The notes under the pieces: model-generated
What the model was told of the DNA's origin: nothing
Databases searched by the model: none
Seen by the model: the letters and a program-made list of their open reading frames with translations, nothing else
From: Specibacter cremeus
GTDB taxonomy: Bacteria; Actinomycetota; Actinomycetes; Actinomycetales; Micrococcaceae
Length of the DNA: 32,822 bases
Assembly (NCBI RefSeq): GCF_003946885.1
Contig: NZ_RWKQ01000026.1
Location: 812-33,633 of the forward strand
Direction: 5' to 3'
Position numbers and translations under genes: made by a program
In this document: positions 15,811 through 23,434 of the stretch, one piece after another
Layout: each line of letters starts with the position of its first letter
How positions within the stretch are numbered: position 1 is the first letter of the stretch

Positions 15811-15882
15811 GGTGGTCGAGCCTGCCGAGACCCCGGTGATTGAGCCTGCCGAAATCCGGTCTCTGACAGGCTCAATCGCCGG
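15811..15882. repeat. REP-like repeat cluster with inverted pair, probable bidirectional terminator
   Basis: Two direct copies of a GGTGRTYGAGCCTGCCGARAYC unit start at 15811 and 15835, and an inverted copy follows. CCGGTGATTGAGCCTG (15833-15848) pairs with CAGGCTCAATCGCCGG (15867-15882) at 15 of 16 positions. It lies between the convergent purB and DUF2695 genes. Such GGTCGAGC..GTCGAGACC units are scattered in many Micrococcales genomes. A further copy is at 25252-25275. Confidence 0.7.
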
Positions 15883-15894
15883 TGCCCGTCGAAA

Positions 15895-16233
15895 TCACGA
15901 CCGCCACAGTCCGCACGGTTCCTGCCCCGATGCGCCCATGCACGGCGGCTTGTCCTGCGGCATCCCGCAGTCCGGGCAGTGCGGCACATCCCACAGCTCC
16001 TCACGCCGCGCATAGGTCACCAGCACGGCATGGCAGTCGCAGTGTGCGCCGGCCCGGAACAGGTCGTGATCCAGCGTGGCCGCCCCCGGCAGCCGCTCGT
16101 CCCGGTACCGGCGCACCCAGGTAAGGCACGAGTCGCAACCGGCGGCGAGGATCATGCGCAGCACGAAGCAGGGCAGGCATTCGCCCGGCAGGATGCGTTC
16201 CCGCGCGCCTGCCGACGCCGTTGTGATCAACAT
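15895..16233 (-). CDS. Cysteine-rich DUF2695-like protein (paralogue 1)
   Basis: This 112-residue protein has ten cysteines: CLPC (19-22), C33 and C36, CDC (65-67), CPDCG (86-90), C98 and C107. The AHCDCHAVLVTYARREELW stretch matches the CDCE..NV core of DUF2695, and the paired cysteines suggest zinc binding. It is clearly paralogous to the protein at 25298-25687, sharing CLPCFV.RM, CDC, YARREELW, CP.CG and PCGLW. ATG at 16233 has GGGAG five bases upstream; longer frames to 16434 lack support. The function is unknown. Confidence 0.75.
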   Translation of the reverse strand: MLITTASAGARERILPGECLPCFVLRMILAAGCDSCLTWVRRYRDERLPGAATLDHDLFRAGAHCDCHAVLVTYARREELWDVPHCPDCGMPQDKPPCMGASGQEPCGLWRS

Positions 16234-16576
16234 GGCCGCTCCCTCTATAGCCGACGCATAGCCCCACGCCTCCAGCGTGGCACCGGCCGGCGCCCGGCGG
16301 AAGACGGCGCGGCCCGCCTGTGGACAACGCACCCGGGGACTTTTTGCCCGGCCTTCGTACCAACCGTGCCGCCAACTTCCGCCAGAAGAGTGCGTTGCGC
16401 AGAAAATTTCGTAATAAGTCGTGAAATGCGTCATAATTTAGTGTTGTGCAACGCAATCCGCACTGTTACTCTCATCACATAGTTGATTGCGCATGACTGC
16501 GAACTCCCGATGCCGGTGAAGGATTCGCCTCCACAATCCAGACACCCTTCAGGGCCCAAACGAGGAGACCCGCACT
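16234..16576. promoter_or_regulatory. Divergent intergenic region with probable promoter of the APC-Rieske operon
   Basis: No gene is supported in these 343 bases. A promoter candidate reads TTGTGC (16444-16449), 17 bases, TACTCT (16467-16472), in an unusually A/T-rich stretch (16400-16480). TGCGTTGCGCA (16391-16401) and TGTGCAACGCA (16445-16455, over the -35 box) are inverted copies matching at 10 of 11 positions, which would suit a dimeric regulator such as the Lrp/AsnC protein at the end of the cluster. A leader of about 100 bases precedes GAGGAG and the GTG start at 16577. Confidence 0.45.
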
Positions 16577-18073
16577 GTGAGCACACACGAAACAGGCGTT
16601 GGCGAGCACGCCTACGCCAAGACCCTGCGATGGTGGGACGGCTTCACCATCAGCCTGTCGATCCCCGCCGCGCTGTTCATTGCCATGGGCTATTCCATGG
16701 GCGCCATCGGCGCGTGGACGGCCATCGTCCTGGCGTTCGCCGTGGCGCTGATCGCCTGCCTGCAGAACTTCGTCTACTCCGAAATGGCCGGCATGTTCGG
16801 CGACAAGGTGGGCGGCATCTCCATGTACGCCAACCAGGGCTGGCGCTCCCGGACCACCCTGGCCGGGCCGGTCGCCACGTTCGGCTACTGGTTCAGCTGG
16901 TCCAGCTCGCTCGCCATCTACGGCCTGCAGATCGGCACGCTCATGCAGGCCCAGTGGTTCCCGGACCAGACGTGGACCTTCTCCACGGGCCTGGCCACCA
17001 TCGGCTTCCCGCATGTGGTCGCCCTGGTCGTCCTGCTCATCGGCTGGTCGCTGAATGTGCTCGGCATGCGCCCGGCCATGTGGCTCATGTACGTCACGGG
17101 CATCCTCATCCTGATCCCCATCGCCGTCTTCGCCGTCGCCCCGTTCCTCAGCCCCGATTGGTCCGTCGCGAACCTGCAGTGGACCCTCAGCGCGAGCGGG
17201 TTCCCCGGCTGGCAGACCGTGATCGCGTGGATGTTCGTCATGGCCTGGTCGGTGTACGGCATCGAGGCCGTCGCCGCGTTCGTGCCCGAATTCCGCCACA
17301 CGGTGCGCGATTCCCGCATCGCCCTGCGCCTGGCCGGCTTCTTCGTCCTGGCCGTGTACTTCCTGGTGCCGCTGGGCGTGGGCGGGCTCGTGCCGCAGAA
17401 GGACATCGCGGCCAACCCGGTCACGTTCTACCTGCAGGCGTTCAACAGCATCATCCCCGGCAGCGGCTGGTTCATGACGATCTGCCTGATCGCCGGCCTG
17501 ATGCTCATGATGATCATGACGACGGCGGCCGGCGGCCGGGTGCTGCACGGCAGCGCCATCGAGGGCCTGACCATCCGCCAGTTGGGCCAGCTCAACCGGG
17601 CCAAGGTGCCGGCCAGGGCCATGTCGCTGGACCTGGTCGTGAACATCATCCTGATCCTGTTCGTCGGGGAGGCCATGGCCGTCATCGTCGCCGGCATCAT
17701 GGGCTACCTGATCTGCCACATCCTGTCCCTGTCCGGCTTCGTCAACCTGCGCCGCGACCACCCCGACGCGGAACGGCCCATCAAGCTCGGCCGGCAGTGG
17801 GTCGTCGTCGCCGGCGTCCTGGCCGCCGTGGACGCCGTCATCCTGATCGTGGGCGTCTTCAGCGCCGAGATCACCGGGTACGGCAGCTTCAAGGAGGTCT
17901 TCATCGGCATCCTGGTCCTGTCCCTCTCGGTCGTCCTGTACTTCTACCGGCAGCTGAAGCAGGAAAGGCGCCCCATCCAGTGGCGCCAGCCCGGGCTGCC
18001 CCTCGGCGCCATTCCCAACGCCCCATCCAGGGAAACCCCGCTCGTCGACGCCCTCGACGCCGAGCGGGAATGA
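16577..18073 (+). CDS. APC-superfamily amino acid/amine permease
   Basis: This 498-residue inner-membrane transporter has about 12 hydrophobic segments from residue 20 to about 455 and a hydrophilic C-terminal tail. The first helix region (WDGFTISLSIPAALFIAMG) and the MAWSVYGIEAVAAFVPEFRH segment in the middle fit the amino acid-polyamine-organocation superfamily. It opens an operon with a VOC protein, a dehydrogenase, a Rieske oxygenase and its reductase, so it probably imports the compound they degrade, likely a nitrogen-bearing or amino-acid-like molecule. GTG at 16577 follows GAGGAG. Confidence 0.85.
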   Translation: MSTHETGVGEHAYAKTLRWWDGFTISLSIPAALFIAMGYSMGAIGAWTAIVLAFAVALIACLQNFVYSEMAGMFGDKVGGISMYANQGWRSRTTLAGPVATFGYWFSWSSSLAIYGLQIGTLMQAQWFPDQTWTFSTGLATIGFPHVVALVVLLIGWSLNVLGMRPAMWLMYVTGILILIPIAVFAVAPFLSPDWSVANLQWTLSASGFPGWQTVIAWMFVMAWSVYGIEAVAAFVPEFRHTVRDSRIALRLAGFFVLAVYFLVPLGVGGLVPQKDIAANPVTFYLQAFNSIIPGSGWFMTICLIAGLMLMMIMTTAAGGRVLHGSAIEGLTIRQLGQLNRAKVPARAMSLDLVVNIILILFVGEAMAVIVAGIMGYLICHILSLSGFVNLRRDHPDAERPIKLGRQWVVVAGVLAAVDAVILIVGVFSAEITGYGSFKEVFIGILVLSLSVVLYFYRQLKQERRPIQWRQPGLPLGAIPNAPSRETPLVDALDAERE

Positions 18074-18121
18074 CCCCCGAACCACCTCTTCACCATCAAC
18101 ACCCGAAACAAGGAGCACGCT

Positions 18122-18544
18122 GTGCTGAAACTCAAGCGCATCGACAACATGGACATCCTCACCCGCGACGTGGACCGGCTCGCCGGCTTCTACCACGAGG
18201 TGCTGGGCCTGGACTTCCATCTGCCGTACGAGCCCGCCGAGGAGTGGGCCGCCATCAACATGGGCAACCTGACGCTGTACATCTTCAAGTCCGAGGTCGG
18301 CGAGCACGAGCCGCCGCGCACGGCCGTCAACGCGGACAACGCCCCCGGCTACGACTCGATCGCGTTTGAGGTGGAGAACCTGGACGACGCCGTCGCCTGG
18401 CTCGACGGCAAGGTCGCCTGGGTTGACGAGCAGATCAACTGGAAGCACCCCAACGGCACCTGGTACCGCTACCGCCCGTTCCACGACCCGGACGGCAACA
18501 TGCTGTACGTGACCGAGCCGCACCAGTCGGAGGCCACCTCATGA
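18122..18544 (+). CDS. VOC-fold (glyoxalase/bleomycin-resistance-like) protein with degenerate metal site
   Basis: This 140-residue single VOC unit has beta-alpha-beta segments IDNMDILTRDVDRLAGFYHEVLG and YDSIAFEVENLDDAVAWL joined by loops, ending in HDPDGNMLYVTEP. The usual metal-binding positions look altered: no histidine in the first strand (IDNMDI), serine where HIAF-type sequences have histidine (DSIAF), and tyrosine in place of the final glutamate (GNMLYV). It may be a non-catalytic or binding member. AAGGAG precedes the GTG, and the stop overlaps the SDR start (ATGA, 18541-18544). Confidence 0.82.
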   Translation: MLKLKRIDNMDILTRDVDRLAGFYHEVLGLDFHLPYEPAEEWAAINMGNLTLYIFKSEVGEHEPPRTAVNADNAPGYDSIAFEVENLDDAVAWLDGKVAWVDEQINWKHPNGTWYRYRPFHDPDGNMLYVTEPHQSEATS

Positions 18545-19311
18545 CCGGGCACGCGGCGCCCGGCACGGCGCTGGACGGCCGGGTCGCCATCGTGACCGGC
18601 GCGGCCCGCGGCATGGGCGCGGCGCACGCGTACGCGCTGGCCGCCCGCGGCGCCGACCTGGTGCTGGCCGACCTCGACGTCGTCGAACTCGACGCGACCG
18701 CCGCCGCCATCCGCCGGGAGACCGGGCGGAAGGTGGAAACCCTCGCCCTGGACATCACCGCACCCGACGCCGGCGAGCGGCTGGTGAGCGCCGCCGTCGA
18801 GCATCTGGGCGGACTGGACATCCTGGTCCACAACGCCGGCATCATGCACGACTGGAAGGGCCTCGAGCAGACACCGGCGGAAAACCTGTCGCCGTACTTC
18901 GCCGTGAACGTGCTGGCCCCGTACGCAATCACGCGCAGCGCGGTCGCGGCGCTGCGCAACAGCGCGGCGCCCCGCATCATCTTCATCTCGTCCCAGTGGG
19001 GCCAGGTTCCGGACGGCCACTCGTACGGGTACATGGCCTCCAAGGCGGCCCAGCTGTCCATCATGAAGGCGTTGTCGAAGGAGCTGGTCACGGACGGCAT
19101 CCTCGTCAATGCGGTGGCGCCCGGGGCCGTGAAGACCCGCATGGTCCCGGACGAGGCGTATGAGGAGGAACTCGCCGCCGTGCCGCTGGGCCGGCTGGCC
19201 GACCCGGCGGAGATTGCCGCGGCCGTCGCGTTCCTGGCCTCCGACGCCGCTGCCTTCATCTCCGGACAGACCCTCGGCGTCAATGGCGGCGCCCTCGTAC
19301 CAGGCGTTTGA
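18541..19311 (+). CDS. Short-chain dehydrogenase/reductase
   Basis: This 256-residue classical SDR has the nucleotide motif TGAARGMG (19-26), an acidic D44 after strand 2 (VLADLD) that favours NAD(H), HNAG (97-100), the active-site serine around 150-151, and Y164-x3-K168 (YMASK). It probably oxidises an alcohol made by the Rieske enzyme or a related intermediate. The closing FISGQTLGVNGG segment is typical of the family. It is coupled to the VOC gene. The substrate is unknown. Confidence 0.92.
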   Translation: MTGHAAPGTALDGRVAIVTGAARGMGAAHAYALAARGADLVLADLDVVELDATAAAIRRETGRKVETLALDITAPDAGERLVSAAVEHLGGLDILVHNAGIMHDWKGLEQTPAENLSPYFAVNVLAPYAITRSAVAALRNSAAPRIIFISSQWGQVPDGHSYGYMASKAAQLSIMKALSKELVTDGILVNAVAPGAVKTRMVPDEAYEEELAAVPLGRLADPAEIAAAVAFLASDAAAFISGQTLGVNGGALVPGV

Positions 19312-19327
19312 CGCCCGAAAGGAAATC

Positions 19328-20368
19328 ATGACCACCACAGCAGAAACCACCCGCCCGGCCACCGCCACGAAGCGCGAGCTGGCCGAGGCCGCCATGCGCC
19401 GCTCCTGGTTCCCCGTGGCGCGCATCGTGGACCTGGACCGTCCGCAGACGGCCACCCTGCTCGGGACGAATCTCGTCATTTACCGCGCCGGCAACGGCAC
19501 CGTGGCCGTGCAGGATCGGCGGTGCCCGCACCGCGGCGGCGACCTGTCCAAAGGTGAGGTCCACGAGGCCTCGATCGGTTGCCCGTACCATGGCTGGGAG
19601 TTCGCCGCCGCGGACGGGGCGTGCGCGCGCATCCCGTCGCTGGCCGACCAGGGCAAGATCCCGGGCCGGGCGGCCATCAAGACGTACCCCGTCGAGCTGC
19701 GCTACGGCCACGTGTGGACCGTGCTGGAGGACCCGATCCGGGACATGTACGACGTCGAGCGGTGGCGCGACTTGGACCTCGAATGGCTGGCCGGCCCGAA
19801 GATGGACTCCGCCGTCGGGGTGGGCATCACCATCGAGAACTTCCGCGACGTGGCCCACTTCCCGTTCGTCCACAAGGTCTCCATGGGCCCCTCCCCCGAG
19901 GTCGTGGAGCCGCTTGACGTCACCCGTGAGGGACTGGACATCAAGATGGAGCGCCCTCTGAACGCGTCCACCGGTGAATGGGCCGAGGACGGGGACGCGA
20001 TGATGTACTACGAGTGCTCCGCGCCGGGCCTGGCCACCATCACCTACGACTATGAGCGCCTGGGCCACCGGATCGTGGCAGGGTTCCCCTGCCCGGTGGA
20101 CTACGAGACCGTGGTGATCTTCTGGGGCGTCGCCAACGAGGTCGGCTACAAGGGTGCCGGCCTGGACGAATGCCTGCGGGTGGAGGAGATGGTCTACCGC
20201 GAGGACCTGCCGATCGTGGACGGGATCGAGCCGCGCGAGATCCCCTGGGACGCCGAGGTGCAGGAGTTCTCCGTGCCGGCGGACATGTTCACGCTCAACT
20301 ACCGGCGCTCGTTCGTGGAGTTGATGAACCGGGTGAAGGACGACAGCCATGACTACGCTGCAGTCTGA
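19328..20368 (+). CDS. Rieske non-heme iron oxygenase, catalytic subunit
   Basis: The 346-residue protein has a Rieske [2Fe-2S] site C66-x-H68 and C85-x2-H88 (CPHRGG, GCPYHGW) and a mononuclear iron site with N171, D174, H177 and H182 (NFRDVAHFPFVH). Length and layout fit the VanA/phthalate-dioxygenase-like single-component group that pairs with a VanB-type reductase, here encoded next with a 20-base overlap. These enzymes hydroxylate or demethylate aromatic or N-methyl compounds. GAAAGGAAATC leads into the ATG at 19328; the open frame upstream is a shadow of the SDR gene. Confidence 0.93.
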   Translation: MTTTAETTRPATATKRELAEAAMRRSWFPVARIVDLDRPQTATLLGTNLVIYRAGNGTVAVQDRRCPHRGGDLSKGEVHEASIGCPYHGWEFAAADGACARIPSLADQGKIPGRAAIKTYPVELRYGHVWTVLEDPIRDMYDVERWRDLDLEWLAGPKMDSAVGVGITIENFRDVAHFPFVHKVSMGPSPEVVEPLDVTREGLDIKMERPLNASTGEWAEDGDAMMYYECSAPGLATITYDYERLGHRIVAGFPCPVDYETVVIFWGVANEVGYKGAGLDECLRVEEMVYREDLPIVDGIEPREIPWDAEVQEFSVPADMFTLNYRRSFVELMNRVKDDSHDYAAV

Positions 20369-21404
20369 GCCCGACCTGGCCCTCCTTTCGGTTCCGGAGG
20401 ATTCGGCGCCGGGGGCGACGCTGGAGGTGCGCGTGCTGGCCGCCCGCCGGGAGGCGGAGGCGGTGACGTCGTTCGAGTTCGCCCGCCCCGGTGGCGGGCT
20501 CCTGCCCGCCTGGGCGCCGGGGGCGCACATCGACGTGCACCTGCCCTCCGGCACGGTGCGCCAGTACTCGCTGTGCGGGGATCCCGCCGACACCGGCACG
20601 TACCGGATCGCCGTGCTGGAACTCCCCGCCGGCCGCGGCGGCTCCGTGGAGGCGCACCGGGAGCTGCGGCCCGGGCAGACGCTGCGCATCGGCCTGCCGC
20701 GGGAGAACTTCGGGTTGGCCGAGGCGGAGCGCTACGTGTTCATGGCCGGCGGCATCGGCATCACGCCGCTGCTGCCCATGATCCGCGAGGTCGCCCGCCG
20801 CGGCCGGCCGTGGCGGCTGGTCTACGGCGCCCGCTCGGCCGATCATTTCGCGTTCCTGCCGGAACTGCACGGGATCGACGGGGCGTCGGGCCGCGCGTCG
20901 GTGGAGCTGGTAGCCCAGGACACCGACGGGCACCCCGACCTGGCCGCCATCGTGGCCGGCAGCGATGGCGCGGCCGTGTACTGCTGCGGGCCGGGCGGGC
21001 TGATGGACGCCCTGGCGGACCAGATGGATCGCGCCGGCCGGTTGCCTGACCTGCACCTTGAGCGCTTCGCCCCCGCAGCCCCGGCGGTCCGGTCGAACGA
21101 CGACGGCGGCAGCGGCTCCGGCGCGTCCGTCGCCGACGGCGCGTTCCAGGTCGAGCTCGGTCGCAGCGGCCTCGTCGTCGACGTCGCCGCCGGCGTGACG
21201 ATCCTCGAAGCGGTCCGCGCGGCCGGCGTCGACCATCCCTCTTCCTGCGAGATGGGGTTCTGCGGCACCTGCGAGGCGAAGGTCATCAGCGGCGAGGTGG
21301 ACCACCGCGACGACCTCCTCACCGAGCAGGAACGGGCCGCCGGCACATGCATGATGCTGTGCGTGTCCCGGGCCAAATGCGCCCGGCTGGTCTTGGACCT
21401 CTGA
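20349..21404 (+). CDS. VanB/PDR-type oxygenase reductase (FMN, NAD, [2Fe-2S])
   Basis: The 351-residue electron-transfer protein has a flavin-binding barrel with RQYSLCGDP (71-79), an NAD-binding domain with MAGGIGITP (132-140) and YCCGPGGLMD, and a C-terminal plant-type ferredoxin domain with C300, C305, C308 and C338. It passes electrons from NAD(P)H to the Rieske oxygenase. A Gly/Ser-rich linker (about 250-262) joins the last domain. The start lies inside the oxygenase gene, consistent with fixed subunit ratios. Confidence 0.94.
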   Translation: MTTLQSEPDLALLSVPEDSAPGATLEVRVLAARREAEAVTSFEFARPGGGLLPAWAPGAHIDVHLPSGTVRQYSLCGDPADTGTYRIAVLELPAGRGGSVEAHRELRPGQTLRIGLPRENFGLAEAERYVFMAGGIGITPLLPMIREVARRGRPWRLVYGARSADHFAFLPELHGIDGASGRASVELVAQDTDGHPDLAAIVAGSDGAAVYCCGPGGLMDALADQMDRAGRLPDLHLERFAPAAPAVRSNDDGGSGSGASVADGAFQVELGRSGLVVDVAAGVTILEAVRAAGVDHPSSCEMGFCGTCEAKVISGEVDHRDDLLTEQERAAGTCMMLCVSRAKCARLVLDL

Positions 21405-21444
21405 CTGGGCCACCGCCGCAGCGCCTACCGGCTCCCCGCGCCGC

Positions 21445-21456
21445 TAGGCTTAGGCT
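21445..21456 (+). promoter_or_regulatory. Tandem TAGGCT -10 boxes, probable leaderless start
   Basis: TAGGCT occurs back to back at 21445-21450 and 21451-21456, just ahead of the ATG at 21458. The first copy is 7 bases from the ATG, the arrangement of leaderless actinobacterial transcripts. No Shine-Dalgarno sequence and no clear -35 box are seen. Confidence 0.45.
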
Positions 21457-21457
21457 C

Positions 21458-21919
21458 ATGGCTGAGTACCTGCTTGACGACCTTGACCGTTCCATCCTGC
21501 ACGAGCTGGAACAGGACGGGCGGCGCGCGTTCCGCGAGATCGCGCGCAACGTCGGCACGTCCGAGGCCACAGTCCGGACCAGGGTCAAGCGGCTCCAGGA
21601 GCACAACATCCTGCGCATCGTCGCCTTCGCCGACCCGCAGCAGCTCAGCCAGTCCCAGCTGTGCCTGACCCTGATCAAGGTCCAGCCGGCGCACTTCGAC
21701 AAGGCGGTCGAGGCCCTCTCGGCCATGCCTGAGGTGACATATGTTTCCACGGTCATGGGCCGCGCGGACCTGTGCGTCGAGGTCATGTGCCGTGACAACA
21801 ATGAGCTGTGGGATTTCCTGCGCCGCAAGGTGGAGACCATTCCCGGGGTCAGCGACACCGAGAGCATGATGATCCTCAAGGTCCACAAGCTCCGGTACGG
21901 GGCTCCGGTCGCCGGGTAG
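21458..21919 (+). CDS. Lrp/AsnC-family transcriptional regulator
   Basis: This 153-residue protein has an N-terminal HTH (DDLDRSILHELEQDGRRAF, then IARNVGTSEATVRTRVKRLQ) and a C-terminal RAM/AsnC domain (VTYVSTVMGRADLCVEVMCRD). These regulators bind amino acids or related small ligands. Being directly downstream of the APC-Rieske operon on the same strand, with a likely leaderless promoter of its own, it is the best candidate regulator of that operon. This is inferred from position. Confidence 0.9.
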   Translation: MAEYLLDDLDRSILHELEQDGRRAFREIARNVGTSEATVRTRVKRLQEHNILRIVAFADPQQLSQSQLCLTLIKVQPAHFDKAVEALSAMPEVTYVSTVMGRADLCVEVMCRDNNELWDFLRRKVETIPGVSDTESMMILKVHKLRYGAPVAG

Positions 21920-21931
21920 GCGGGTGGTGTC

Positions 21932-22624
21932 ATGTTCCTCGATCGAAGCAAGCGCCCGGGTGACATCCCGCCCCCGGCAACCCCGGACGAAGTCGCCGCG
22001 GGCTTTGCGGTGCCGTTGCTGACGCTTGTCGATCAGGATTCGGTCGAGGAGGCCAGCGCCGGCAAGGGGTGGGAGACAGGGAACGGCCACCCTGTCATGG
22101 AGGTGGCATCGCTGTCGTACACCCTGTGGCGCAACCCCGCCGACCTTGACGATCCGGTGAACCTGGCAGAACTCCCCGACGAGGTGCGGGCAACCCTTGA
22201 CACCGAACCGCCATGGCCGCTGCCACCATGGATCGTCCAGTGGCGGGCCCGGATGCGGTACCCGCTGCTGTGGGAGGCGGTGCGCACCACGCACATCAGC
22301 GATGGTTCAACGTGGCGCACCCCGGAGCTGGCACTGGTCGATCACGTCAACTACATTGTCATGAACATTTTTCGCGACGAACGGGTCCGCGGCGAGTTCC
22401 CCGGGGACCTGTTCGACCCGGTGACCGAGGCGTGCATCGAGCATGGGGTGCCAATCGTCATTGATGGCGTCACCGTCCCGGGGCTGCGGATCGATACCGA
22501 CCCGCACGTGCTCGGTTTGGGCGCCGATCTCGGCGACAAATTCCTGACCGCCGTTCTCGCGCGCCGGGACCTGCCGTTCCTGCGACTCGAATTCGCCACG
22601 CGGCGTTCGCCTGCCCCAGATTGA
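21932..22624 (+). CDS. Hypothetical protein, 230 residues
   Basis: I do not recognise a family. The frame is open with normal actinobacterial codon use and begins 12 bases after the Lrp stop with weak ribosome-site complementarity (GGTGG). The sequence is soluble-looking, with Pro-rich patches (PPPATPDEV, PPWPLPPW) and Trp-rich segments (PPWIVQWRARMRYPLLWEAV), and no signal peptide or membrane helix. It may be co-transcribed with the Lrp gene. Expression and function are uncertain. Confidence 0.6.
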   Translation: MFLDRSKRPGDIPPPATPDEVAAGFAVPLLTLVDQDSVEEASAGKGWETGNGHPVMEVASLSYTLWRNPADLDDPVNLAELPDEVRATLDTEPPWPLPPWIVQWRARMRYPLLWEAVRTTHISDGSTWRTPELALVDHVNYIVMNIFRDERVRGEFPGDLFDPVTEACIEHGVPIVIDGVTVPGLRIDTDPHVLGLGADLGDKFLTAVLARRDLPFLRLEFATRRSPAPD

Positions 22625-22660
22625 CCGGCCGGGTCCCTTCGTGGCCGCCGCGGACCGACG

Positions 22661-22666
22661 TAGGCT
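22661..22666 (+). promoter_or_regulatory. TAGGCT -10 box, probable leaderless start
   Basis: TAGGCT is followed by six bases and then the ATG at 22673, with no Shine-Dalgarno sequence. This is the same layout as ahead of the Lrp gene. No strong -35 box is seen (TTCGTG at 22638-22643 is a weak match). Confidence 0.45.
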
Positions 22667-22672
22667 ACCGGC

Positions 22673-23377
22673 ATGGACATCATTCTGGTACCCGGGTTCT
22701 GGTTGGACGCCTCGTCGTGGGCTGACGTCACCCCACCGCTCGTCGCGGCGGGGCATCGCGTGCACCCGCTCACGCTGCCGGGGCTGGAGGCGGTCGACGC
22801 GCCACGGGCGGGCATCGGGCTGCGCGACCACATCAACGCGGTCGTGGCCGCAGTCGACGCCATCGATGGCCCGGTGGTCCTCGTCGGCCACTCCGGCGGT
22901 GGCGGCATCATCCACGGTGCCGTCGACGCACGCCCGGACCGGGTGGCCCGCGCCGTGTACGTGGACAGCGGGCCGCTGGCTGAGGGCGCGTCCATCAACG
23001 ATGAACTGCCGACCGACGGCGACGACGTCCCGCTGCCACCGTGGGACGGTTTCGAGGACGCCGACCTGGTCGACCTGGATGACGAGCTGCGGGCCATGTT
23101 CCGAACCCGGGCCGTCCCGGAACCGCGCGGCGTGGCCCAGGACGCGCAGCACCTCCATGATGAGCGCCGCTACGACGTTCCGGCCACAGTCATCGCCTGC
23201 GAGTTTCCGTCGGCGGTGCTCACCGAATGGATCGAGGCCCGCCACCCATACGTGGCGGAGCTGGCACGCATCCACGACGTCGAGTACGTGGACCTGCCCA
23301 CCGGGCACTGGCCACAATTCACCAGGCCGGCCGAATTGGGTGCCGTCATCCTGGCGGCCGTCGACCGGGTCTCGTAG
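22673..23377 (+). CDS. Alpha/beta-fold hydrolase
   Basis: This 234-residue alpha/beta hydrolase opens with strand and oxyanion loop LVPGFWLD and has the nucleophile elbow GHSGGG (S74) and a late catalytic histidine H212 (LPTGHWPQF). Small cytosolic esterases and lactonases of this kind are common. The immediate neighbours give no clue to the substrate. The start is supported by the TAGGCT-6-ATG leaderless layout. Confidence 0.85.
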   Translation: MDIILVPGFWLDASSWADVTPPLVAAGHRVHPLTLPGLEAVDAPRAGIGLRDHINAVVAAVDAIDGPVVLVGHSGGGGIIHGAVDARPDRVARAVYVDSGPLAEGASINDELPTDGDDVPLPPWDGFEDADLVDLDDELRAMFRTRAVPEPRGVAQDAQHLHDERRYDVPATVIACEFPSAVLTEWIEARHPYVAELARIHDVEYVDLPTGHWPQFTRPAELGAVILAAVDRVS

Positions 23378-23434
23378 GTTCCTGCCGATGGTCGAGTCGG
23401 TCGGGTATTGTGCGGCGGGGGCATCGCTGTGCGG

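Noticed and set aside
16234-16434. N-terminal extension of the first DUF2695 protein up to 16434
   Set aside because: The extra 67 residues have no counterpart in the paralogue, and the ATG at 16233 has a good GGGAG site at the right distance.
23378-23434. A possible further REP-like unit near 23388 (GATGGTCGAGTCGGTCGGG)
   Set aside because: Only the GGTCGAG part matches; the rest differs too much from the units at 15811 and 25252.
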